Assembly: GCA_002423675.1 (NCBI GenBank)
Contig: DINM01000158.1
Coordinates: forward strand, 6,502 to 12,527
Origin: Verrucomicrobia bacterium UBA5540
Lineage (GTDB): Bacteria; Verrucomicrobiota; Kiritimatiellia; Kiritimatiellales; Tichowtungiaceae
Reading direction: 5' to 3'
Length of the DNA: 6,026 nucleotides
Part shown: positions 1 through 5,691 of the stretch, piece after piece
How positions within the stretch are numbered: the first letter of the stretch is position 1
Layout: the number at the start of each line of letters is the position of its first letter
Notes under the pieces: generated by a model
Databases searched by the model: none
The model's input: only the letters and a program-made list of their open reading frames with translations
Told to the model about the DNA's origin: nothing
Translations under genes and position numbers: made by a program

Positions 1-1125
1 ACCGGCATTAAGTCACTGAAAGTGCGCTATAACAAGGTGTTCGGTTATTTTATTGAAGTGACCAATTCGAATCTGTCGATGGTTCCGGAAACGTATATCC
101 GCAAGCAGACGATGACAAACGCGGAGCGGTTTATTACGCCGGAGCTGAAGGAGTACGAGAACAAGATTCTCGGCGCGCAGGAACGGGCCGTCGCTCTTGA
201 ATTTGAACTCTTCGCGCAGATCCGCGATGAAGTCGTTAAACATATTGATGCGATTCAGCGCAATGCGCGCGCCGTGGCCGAGGCGGACGTTCTGGCGGCT
301 TTCGCCGAGAACGCGCTGAGCCGCCGGTATGTGCGGCCCGCGATGAGTGCCAGCGATGAACTGATTCTCTGTGACGGGCGTCATGCGGTGGTTGAGCAAA
401 TGCCGAACGCCGAGCGTTTCGTACCAAATGATACGACGCTGAACTGTTCGGATCATCAGCTGATTGTGATTACCGGCCCGAATATGGCGGGAAAATCAAC
501 GTACATCCGGCAGGTGGCACTGATCACAATTATGGCGCACATCGGTTCGTTTGTTCCGGCGAGCGAGGCGAAGATCGGGTTGGTGGATCGCGTGTTCACG
601 CGCGTCGGTGCAAGCGATGATCTGGCGCGCGGTCGCTCGACGTTCATGGTGGAGATGCAGGAGACCGCCAATATTTTGAATAACGCAACGCCGAAGAGTC
701 TGATTGTGCTCGACGAGATCGGGCGCGGAACGAGCACGTTTGACGGCATCAGCATTGCGTGGTCGGTTGCGGAGTTTCTATGCACCAACCCGGCGGTACG
801 CGCCAAAACGCTGTTTGCGACGCATTACCACGAGCTGACCGATTTGAGCCTGACGATGCCAGGCGTGCAAAATGCCAATGTGCTGGTGAAAGAACGTGGA
901 GACCAAATTACGTTCCTGCGCAAGATCGTGCCCGGCGCGGCGGATAAGAGCTACGGAATTCACGTCGCGCGCCTCGCCGGACTGCCCGCATCCGTTCTCG
1001 AACGGGCCAACGAAATTCTGCATAATCTGGAAGAAGGCGAGTTCGAGGCTGAAGGCGCGCCCAAACTGGCACAGCATCGAACCCGCCGGAAAAAGATCGA
1101 TAATTCGCAAATGAATCTCTTCTGA
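1..1125 (+). CDS. mutS: DNA mismatch repair protein MutS, C-terminal part (5' end outside window)
   Basis: MutS recognises mispaired bases and starts methyl-independent or MutL-dependent repair in the cytoplasm. The frame is open from base 1, so the N-terminal mismatch-binding, connector and most core domains lie upstream; 374 residues are visible. Recognisable landmarks are the lever/clamp stretch ([15 protein letters not shown], then [13 protein letters not shown]), Walker [10 protein letters not shown] (475-501), the [17 protein letters not shown] signature (from about 607), Walker [14 protein letters not shown] (from 700) and the [10 protein letters not shown] switch region (from about 808). 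After the helix-turn-helix tail the protein ends quickly: a roughly 25-residue charged linker, then QMNLF at 1108-1122 and TGA. QMNLF resembles the beta-clamp-binding pentapeptide seen in MutS (QMSLL in E. coli). The extra C-terminal oligomerisation segment of E. coli MutS is absent. No convincing terminator follows. Identification is secure, and all visible ATPase motifs are intact. Confidence 0.98.
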   Translation, partial: TGIKSLKVRYNKVFGYFIEVTNSNLSMVPETYIRKQTMTNAERFITPELKEYENKILGAQERAVALEFELFAQIRDEVVKHIDAIQRNARAVAEADVLAAFAENALSRRYVRPAMSASDELILCDGRHAVVEQMPNAERFVPNDTTLNCSDHQLIVITGPNMAGKSTYIRQVALITIMAHIGSFVPASEAKIGLVDRVFTRVGASDDLARGRSTFMVEMQETANILNNATPKSLIVLDEIGRGTSTFDGISIAWSVAEFLCTNPAVRAKTLFATHYHELTDLSLTMPGVQNANVLVKERGDQITFLRKIVPGAADKSYGIHVARLAGLPASVLERANEILHNLEEGEFEAEGAPKLAQHRTRRKKIDNSQMNLF

Positions 1126-1154
1126 ATACGGCATGGCCTTTAAGGGATTCCTTC

Positions 1155-1182
1155 TTGTAAAAAATGCTTGAATCACTAGAAT
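1155..1182 (+). promoter_or_regulatory. Candidate sigma70-type promoter for the downstream membrane/TPR gene
   Basis: TTGTAA (1155-1160, 4 of 6 matches to TTGACA) is followed by a 16-nt spacer and TAGAAT (1177-1182, 5 of 6 matches to TATAAT). Transcription would start near 1189, leaving a leader of about 29 nt before the ATG at 1218. The first in-frame ATG (1164) lies inside this promoter, which argues against that start. The call rests on consensus matching only. Confidence 0.45.
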
Positions 1183-1202
1183 TCGACCCATTATGTCAAA
1201 CA

Positions 1203-1207
1203 GGGAG
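1203..1207 (+). promoter_or_regulatory. Ribosome binding site that fixes the start at 1218
   Basis: GGGAG lies 10 nt before ATG 1218. No purine-rich site precedes the alternative in-frame ATG at 1164, which is flanked by CTTGTAAAAA. The same GGGAG core with the same 10-nt spacing precedes the exbB-like gene at 4535, so this looks like a normal site for this genome. Confidence 0.75.
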
Positions 1208-1217
1208 TTCAGACTTT

Positions 1218-3230
1218 ATGAGTAATAAAAAATCACTCGGCCTGGTTCTGGTTATCTTAGGATTCATTCTTCTAACCCTCACCGGCATACACACCATCAG
1301 CAATCCGGACATCTTCACACACATCGCACTCGGACAGGCGCACAGCGTCAAAACCGATCCGCTGTCCTATGCGGTACCCGGACTGCCATGGATTAACATG
1401 ACACCGCTCTACAACAGCCTTGTCTTCTCTCTCTGGTCACTCGGCGGCGCCGGACTGGTTACGCTGGTTCATGTTTTCGTTGTGCTGGCCGCGTTTATCA
1501 TGATGTTCCTCTTCGGAAGGAAATGGGGCGGACCACTGAGTCAGGCGCTGGCACTGCTGCTCTGTGCCCGGCTGATGCTCCCGGTATTCAACCCGGGTCC
1601 GAGTGCGTTTTTCATGCTCTTCACCGCACTGTTTATTACGCTGTTGTACCGCATTAAAAACTTCGGCTTGCTGGCGGTGCTGTTACTGATTCTTCAGGTT
1701 CTCTGGACCAACATACACCCGTCTTTCCTGTTCGGTACGATACTGATTCTGTTCTTCGCCATCGAAAACTGGCAGGAAACCCGCCAAACATCCCGCGCGT
1801 CAATGGTTACTCCGCTGACGACCAAGCTGTTCGGTCTGGCCGGCGCCGCACTCGCCGTTACGCTGATCAACCCGAATCTGATCAACCTTCACCGTCACGT
1901 TCTCGCCAACTGGATTCTGCTGACAGGCACAGCTAACATGGAGTGGATCTCCCTTTTTAGCAGTAATTTCTCGCAAAGTTTCATCAGCAGCTTAACAATT
2001 TTTGCACTGATCCTCGGCGCGGGCGGACTGATTACCCTGCAAAAACGTCTTCCGACGCTAATCACTACGCTGGCATTGATCGGTGCATTTCTGACAGTCC
2101 GCTCCATCGGCTCTCTTCACCTGTTCGCCTTTCTTGCCTTTCCGTTTATGATTTTGAGTTTTAACGCGGTCAGCGACTACCTGACCCGCACTTTGACGAC
2201 GGTTTTCAAGGCCAGTGAAACGCTCTTGCACAATGTGCTCTCGGGGATTGTGCTGGTTCTGATCATCGGCTCAATGTTCGCCCTGATCACCAACCGGGCC
2301 TACGCCAACATCGGCAGCGCAGCTCACTTCGGGCTGGGCGTCGAAGAAGACTCCTTTCCGGTTGCCGCCGCCGGTATTCTGTCGCGGGATGATTTTCCAA
2401 AACACATCCTGAACATCCCCCATGATGGCGGGTATATCGCCCTGCAGACTCCTGGTCGGAAAATTTTCTGTGACACTCGGCTCTCGTTCTACGGCTCCGA
2501 TTTTTACGAAACCCTTAACCGGGCATTGCTCGGCCAGCCGGGCGCGTGGAAAATCATTCTGTCGGAACAGAATCCGCATGCCATTGTTCTTAACGGATGC
2601 TGGCCGGATGCCGGCGCACTGGTCAATCGATTGATTTCCTCCCGGGCATGGAAACTGGTTTACTTTGACGGATCCACCATCATTCTGATCCGCGACCTTC
2701 CGGAATACGCCAGCCTGATTAAGGATCCCGCCATTCAGAAATACGGCATCAAGGTTCTCGAGAACTCTCAAAGAAACTTTATTGAGCAGAATAAAGGACT
2801 TGTTAAGGCTGGGAACCCTTCCCGACTGATCGGCGCCAGCAGCCTCTATCTGGCGTTGAACCGGACGAAAGAAGCTAATGCTATGTATACCGTTCTGGCC
2901 GAAAACTGTCCGAACATGGCGGGAGCCTGGCTTGGGCTTGGACAAAGCCTGATCCTCCAGAAGCAGATTTCCAAAGGAATTGAGTATATGGAAAAGGCCT
3001 CAAAAATTACACCGGATAACAGCCGCATCTGGATGGGTCTCTTCCAGGCCTATCGCATGAAAGGTGACGACGCCAAAGCGCGCAAGGCCGCTGACCAGCT
3101 CAACAAATTCTTCAAAGCTGATAAAGCGACGGTCGAACAGCAGGCTGAAACCAAACAGAAAAAAGAGGCGCCGAAACCGGTTCAACCGCAATCTGGATCC
3201 AGCCTGGAAATGCCGGAGCAATTAAAGTAA
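1218..3230 (+). CDS. GT-C-like polytopic membrane protein with C-terminal TPR repeats
   Basis: This is a 670-residue inner-membrane protein. Residues 1-360 hold about 10-12 hydrophobic segments. The first loop has D31-IFT-H35 and then DPLSYAVPGLPWIN (47-60). This matches a pattern I recall in GT-C-like bacterial membrane proteins (D-x-x-W-H, then DPFSYT..G..W), though the usual 'EWL' is replaced by TPLYNSL. Other matching marks are WTNIHPSF (163-170), MEWISLFS (241-248) and RSIGSLHLFAF (295-305). Residues about 380-495 form a soluble domain with HDGGYIAL (402-409) and KIFCDTRLSFYG (415-426), also typical of that group. Residues about 537-633 form roughly three TPR-like helical pairs, and the tail is rich in Lys, Gln and Pro. 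GT-C enzymes use polyprenyl-phosphate sugars outside the membrane, but substrate and activity here are unknown. The start at 1218 is chosen over 1164 because of its ribosome binding site and the overlapping promoter. The gene converges tightly with the next one. Confidence 0.88.
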   Translation: MSNKKSLGLVLVILGFILLTLTGIHTISNPDIFTHIALGQAHSVKTDPLSYAVPGLPWINMTPLYNSLVFSLWSLGGAGLVTLVHVFVVLAAFIMMFLFGRKWGGPLSQALALLLCARLMLPVFNPGPSAFFMLFTALFITLLYRIKNFGLLAVLLLILQVLWTNIHPSFLFGTILILFFAIENWQETRQTSRASMVTPLTTKLFGLAGAALAVTLINPNLINLHRHVLANWILLTGTANMEWISLFSSNFSQSFISSLTIFALILGAGGLITLQKRLPTLITTLALIGAFLTVRSIGSLHLFAFLAFPFMILSFNAVSDYLTRTLTTVFKASETLLHNVLSGIVLVLIIGSMFALITNRAYANIGSAAHFGLGVEEDSFPVAAAGILSRDDFPKHILNIPHDGGYIALQTPGRKIFCDTRLSFYGSDFYETLNRALLGQPGAWKIILSEQNPHAIVLNGCWPDAGALVNRLISSRAWKLVYFDGSTIILIRDLPEYASLIKDPAIQKYGIKVLENSQRNFIEQNKGLVKAGNPSRLIGASSLYLALNRTKEANAMYTVLAENCPNMAGAWLGLGQSLILQKQISKGIEYMEKASKITPDNSRIWMGLFQAYRMKGDDAKARKAADQLNKFFKADKATVEQQAETKQKKEAPKPVQPQSGSSLEMPEQLK

Positions 3231-3241
3231 ATCCCTTACTT
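3225..3241. repeat. Small inverted repeat spanning both stop codons of convergent genes
   Basis: AAGTAA (3225-3230), loop ATCCC, then TTACTT (3236-3241) gives a 6-bp AT-rich stem. It contains the TAA of the upstream gene (3228-3230) and the reverse-strand TAA of the GHL10 gene (3236-3238). No T-tract follows on either strand, so as an intrinsic terminator it would be weak, and it may be chance. Confidence 0.3.
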
Positions 3242-4387
3242 GCTGCCTGCCAAAGCTAGCCCCTTCGCCGACGGGTGATTGTTGTCAAATAGATAGGAAT
3301 AGGCAAACAGCGCATAGCCGCGACAGCCGGATTTTTGAACTTCCGCAATCTGACGGCGAATCTCCGAGGGATTCGCTTTACAGTCGATGCCCACCACCAG
3401 CTGTTCCGCTGTTCTGCGCCGGCCCAACGCCTGCCTCATTTTTTTCAGCCGGTTATTAAATAGCTTGGCATTGTAGTTCATCGGAACCAGCCAGTCCACG
3501 TACCGGTCTTTGGCCCAGTGGCGGCTATCCTGAAAGGCAGTGTTATAGCCTGTATCGAAATCGGCCAATACGCTGGAAGAAACAACGCACTGCGAACCGC
3601 GCGCCGCCTTGAATATATTTCGCAAATCAACGACCACCTGCGAAACGGCGGCACAACGGAATGCGGCCCAGTTGCCGTTGTACTGCTGGCGAACCTGTGC
3701 CAGAGAATAGCGGTCGTAAGAAAAATCCGAACGGTGTTTAATCTCTTCGGCGGATATGTTCGGATAAATTTCGCGCGCCACGTCTTTGTAGTCGTATGGA
3801 AAACGAATGTAGTCGAGGTGCAGCCCGGCAATATCGTAACGCGCCAGTTCGGCGGCCAGTCCGGCGAGATGCCGGCGAACCGCCGGCAGCGCCGGATTCA
3901 GAAAAGAATACCAGCCGCCGGTCGGGCGCATGCGCTGACCCATGGAATCGACCATAAACCAGTCGGGATGCGCCGTCCAAAGCTGTCCGGCGGAACGCGG
4001 CGGATCTTTGAGACCCCGCCAGCCGGGCAGCACGTTCATGTAAGCATGCAAACGGATTCCCCGTCGTTTGGCGCTGTCCGCCGCAACTTTCAGCGGATCC
4101 CAGCCGGGATTTCTGCCGGTAGCCGAAGGATCTATTCCGCTCAGTTCAAACGCCCACGGCTCGATCCGGCTGGGATAAAAGACCGTGCCGTTGCCGCGAA
4201 TCTGGAAAAAAATATCGGTGAACCCGGATCGCGCGCAATTGGCAACAATCGCCTCCACATCCTCCGGTGATTTATAGTCGAACCGTGTCACCCAGATGGC
4301 GCGCACCTCCGGAAGGTGAACCCGTGCCGCTCCGGTTAAAAGAAAGGAGAGCAACAAAAGAAACAAAGCTGGATACGTTTTTTTCAT
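3236..4387 (-). CDS. Secreted GHL10/YngK-like family 10 glycosylhydrolase-like protein
   Basis: The product is 383 residues with a signal peptide: MKKTYP, a hydrophobic core at about 7-18, and a likely signal peptidase I site around TGAARVH (18-24). There is no lipobox Cys. The rest matches the GHL10 (DUF187, YngK-like) TIM-barrel family: EVRAIWV (27-33), DIFFQIRGNGTVFYPS (58-73), WDPLKVAADSAKRRGIRLHAY (from 96), FLNPALPAVRRHLAGL (162-177), YDIAGLHLDYIRFPY (184-198) and WLVPMNYN (299-306). D192 in LDYIRFP is the likely key acidic residue by family position. Family members are presumed to act on peptidoglycan or other glycans outside the cytoplasm; the substrate here is unknown. The frame can be extended upstream to a TTG at 4486, but those 33 residues are translated palindromic repeats and precede the signal peptide, so I start at ATG 4387. 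No clear Shine-Dalgarno sequence precedes that ATG, which is the weak point of the start call. Confidence 0.9.
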   Translation of the reverse strand: MKKTYPALFLLLLSFLLTGAARVHLPEVRAIWVTRFDYKSPEDVEAIVANCARSGFTDIFFQIRGNGTVFYPSRIEPWAFELSGIDPSATGRNPGWDPLKVAADSAKRRGIRLHAYMNVLPGWRGLKDPPRSAGQLWTAHPDWFMVDSMGQRMRPTGGWYSFLNPALPAVRRHLAGLAAELARYDIAGLHLDYIRFPYDYKDVAREIYPNISAEEIKHRSDFSYDRYSLAQVRQQYNGNWAAFRCAAVSQVVVDLRNIFKAARGSQCVVSSSVLADFDTGYNTAFQDSRHWAKDRYVDWLVPMNYNAKLFNNRLKKMRQALGRRRTAEQLVVGIDCKANPSEIRRQIAEVQKSGCRGYALFAYSYLFDNNHPSAKGLALAGSK

Positions 4388-4406
4388 ACGGAAGAGCTTA
4401 GAGAAT

Positions 4407-4423
4407 TTTCCAATGTTTGGAAA
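4407..4423. repeat. Palindrome copy 1, TTTCCAA-N3-TTGGAAA
   Basis: TTTCCAA (4407-4413), spacer TGT, TTGGAAA (4417-4423). It is the exact reverse complement of the 17-nt core of copy 2. It is the copy nearest the GHL10 start, its near edge 20 nt upstream of that ATG. A single-stranded form could make a 7-bp hairpin with a 3-nt loop, but the symmetry also suits a dimeric DNA-binding protein. Confidence 0.85.
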
Positions 4424-4447
4424 GCGGCGGCGTTGCGGCTTGCTGTT

Positions 4448-4466
4448 TTTTCCAAACATTGGAAAA
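4448..4466. repeat. Palindrome copy 2, TTTTCCAA-ACA-TTGGAAAA
   Basis: This copy has perfect 8-bp arms (4448-4455 and 4459-4466) around ACA, with two more T residues on the left. Its centre at 4457 is 42 nt from copy 1. It is the longest of the three arms. No T-tract follows on either strand in the position needed for a classical terminator. Confidence 0.85.
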
Positions 4467-4479
4467 CTGGCGTCCGGTT

Positions 4480-4496
4480 TTTCCAATCATTGGAAA
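4480..4496. repeat. Palindrome copy 3, TTTCCAA-TCA-TTGGAAA
   Basis: Arms are at 4480-4486 and 4490-4496 around TCA, with extra T residues on the left. Its centre at 4488 is 31 nt from copy 2. The arms match the other copies while the 3-nt centre differs, which points to selection or recent duplication of the arms. It is the copy closest to the exbB-like gene, about 39 nt upstream of its ATG. Confidence 0.85.
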
Positions 4497-4501
4497 CTTA
4501 T

Positions 4502-4524
4502 GCCGCCATGGGCGGCGAAGGGAG
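4502..4524 (+). promoter_or_regulatory. Leader hairpin and ribosome binding site of the exbB-like gene
   Basis: GCCGCC-ATG-GGCGGC (4502-4516) can form a 6-bp GC stem with a 3-nt loop just upstream of GGGAG (4520-4524), which sits 10 nt before ATG 4535. The ribosome binding site supports that start. The hairpin might influence ribosome access, but nothing in the sequence shows regulation directly. Confidence 0.5.
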
Positions 4525-4534
4525 AAAATAAATT

Positions 4535-5284
4535 ATGAATGGACTGCTGCTTCCACTGCTTTCACTGGGTTCCATCTCTTTTGCGTTCGCCCAGAGCTCG
4601 ATGTCGGGAAAAATTATTGTCATCGCGCTCTTCGCGATCTCTATCTTCGCGTGGACGGCAATGGTGACAAAGTTCATGGAGCTGCGCCGCGCGCGGATCG
4701 ATTCGGATCGCTTTTTGCGCGCCTACCGCGAACAGGCGCGCCCGACCAATCTATTCGTTAAAAAGCAGCGCATGCCGGAAACCCCACTCAACCGCCTGTA
4801 TGAAGCGGGCTGTAAAACACTGGTTGATGAACTGGTGATGATCGGTGTGGACCGAAATGAGATCCTGCTCGGCGGAACCTATCCGCCGGGAGAACGTCGC
4901 CTTGAACCGCACCAGCTGGAAAATATCCGGACGGTCGTGGACTGCACGCTGGCCGATGCGGCGTTGAATCTGGAGAGTCTGATGGGGCTGCTGGCAACGG
5001 CGGTCAGCACCGGTCCGTTTCTCGGCCTGCTGGGCACCGTCTGGGGCGTAATGAATTCCTTCGGCGCCATGGCCAGCTCGGGCTCCGCGCTGCTGTCGGC
5101 GGTTGCTCCAGGGATCTCTGGAGCACTGCTCACTACCGTCGTCGGCCTGCTGGTGGCGCTGCCTTCGTCCATTGGCTACAATCTGCTGACGACACGCATC
5201 CGGCGGCTGGCCGTGCAAATGGATAATTTTTCGCAGGAGTTCGCCGCAGATGTGCAGAAACAGTTCAGTATTTTAGGTGAATAA
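4535..5284 (+). CDS. MotA/TolQ/ExbB-family proton channel protein
   Basis: This 249-residue inner-membrane protein is the channel partner of ExbD/TolR and powers a TonB/TolA-like transducer from the proton gradient. TM1 is about 26-45, followed by a roughly 100-residue cytoplasmic loop. TM2 is about 147-175 with the hallmark GLLGTVWGVMNSF (164-176), and TM3 is about 185-215 with APGISGALLTT (191-201) and VALPSSIGYN (207-216). T168 and T201 match the pore-lining threonines of ExbB/TolQ by alignment from memory. The conserved Glu of the APGIxEAL motif (E176 in E. coli ExbB) is Gly196 here. Residues 1-20 look like a signal peptide ending AFA-Q, which would agree with the N-out topology of the family. 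The start at 4535 has a good ribosome binding site. The stop is only 2 nt from the next gene's ATG, so the two are cotranscribed. ExbB and TolQ cannot be told apart from this window. Confidence 0.93.
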   Translation: MNGLLLPLLSLGSISFAFAQSSMSGKIIVIALFAISIFAWTAMVTKFMELRRARIDSDRFLRAYREQARPTNLFVKKQRMPETPLNRLYEAGCKTLVDELVMIGVDRNEILLGGTYPPGERRLEPHQLENIRTVVDCTLADAALNLESLMGLLATAVSTGPFLGLLGTVWGVMNSFGAMASSGSALLSAVAPGISGALLTTVVGLLVALPSSIGYNLLTTRIRRLAVQMDNFSQEFAADVQKQFSILGE

Positions 5285-5286
5285 CC

Positions 5287-5685
5287 ATGAGAAAAAGAAA
5301 ATCCAGCTTGGTCTCCATCCGGGAAGTCAGCGACATCAATCTGACGCCGCTGATGGATTTGACGTTCATCCTGCTGATCACCTTCATCATCACTTTCCCG
5401 ATGATTGAACAGGGAATTTCCGTGAGGCTTCCCTCTGGCAAGGGAGAGCTGAAAAGCAGCGATCAGGGAAGAGATATCACCATTGATGCAAACGGTAATC
5501 TTTTCCTCGACAGTCTACCGGTCTCTAAAGATGAGCTGAAACAGGCGATGAATTCCATGCCGGATGCGCTGGTGTATGTGCGTGCGGATACCGCCGTCAA
5601 TTACGGACGGGTGGCGGATGTAGTAGGAATTTTAAAAGAGGCGAAGATCGAAAAAATGGCCCTGGTCACGCAAGCCGAGGAATGA
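5287..5685 (+). CDS. ExbD/TolR-family biopolymer transport protein
   Basis: The 132-residue product is the usual length for the family. It has a basic cytoplasmic N-terminus (MRKRKSS), then DINLTPLMDLTFILLITFIIT (16-36). That contains the single membrane helix and D24, which matches the proton-carrying Asp of ExbD (D25) and TolR (D23) in E. coli. The periplasmic domain (about 42-132) has the usual pattern: ISVRLPSG, ITIDANGNLFLDSLPV, then ALVYVRADTAVNYGRVADVVGILKEA near the end. It forms the stator/channel complex with the preceding ExbB-like protein. AGGTGA (5275-5280), inside the end of the upstream gene, lies 6 nt before the ATG. The last codons carry the ribosome binding site of the next gene. 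No key residue is missing. Confidence 0.94.
   Translation: MRKRKSSLVSIREVSDINLTPLMDLTFILLITFIITFPMIEQGISVRLPSGKGELKSSDQGRDITIDANGNLFLDSLPVSKDELKQAMNSMPDALVYVRADTAVNYGRVADVVGILKEAKIEKMALVTQAEE
5677..5682 (+). promoter_or_regulatory. Ribosome binding site supporting a TTG start for the tonB/tolA-like gene
   Basis: GAGGAA overlaps the last codons of the exbD-like gene and lies 9 nt before TTG 5692. The ATG at 5682 overlaps the exbD stop in the familiar ATGA arrangement, but it opens a different frame that does not encode a TonB-like protein. This site therefore decides the start. Confidence 0.65.
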
Positions 5686-5691
5686 TTCAAA

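Larger units (their letters stand above)
4388..4534. promoter_or_regulatory. Divergent intergenic region between the GHL10 gene and the exbB operon
   Basis: This 147-nt region must supply expression signals for both divergent genes. It is dominated by the three palindromes, with GC-rich filler between them. I could not find a strong -35/-10 pair on either strand. The best is TTGGAA-N17-TCCAAT (4459-4487), which is formed by the repeat arms themselves and exists on both strands by symmetry; it lacks the critical A at -10 position 2. The region is therefore regulatory by position, with promoters undefined. Confidence 0.5.

Noticed and set aside
1126..1165. Terminator after mutS (AAGG-GATT-CCTT)
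   Set aside because: The stem is only 4 bp and no T-tract follows, so it is too weak to call.
2391..2400. Single TTTTCCAA half-site inside the GT-C/TPR gene, and TTTCCAA near 2967
   Set aside because: No matching TTGGAAA arm follows at 3-nt spacing, so these are ordinary coding sequence.
2271..2945. 224-residue frame on the minus strand within the GT-C/TPR gene
   Set aside because: It is antisense to a clear coding gene with membrane and TPR features and has no recognisable motif or ribosome binding site.
3518..4270. 250-residue frame on the plus strand opposite the GHL10 gene
   Set aside because: It is fully antisense to a well-recognised gene, has an Arg/Gly/Ala-rich composition and no family features. 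It is a shadow of the coding strand.
4407..4496. Palindromes as a CRISPR array
   Set aside because: The repeats are only 17 nt, the spacers are unequal (24 and 13 nt), there are only three copies in mixed orientation and no cas genes are present.
4406..4497. Palindromes as intrinsic terminators
   Set aside because: None has a T-tract directly after the right arm on either strand (A residues follow instead), and they lie upstream of both divergent genes rather than downstream of any gene.
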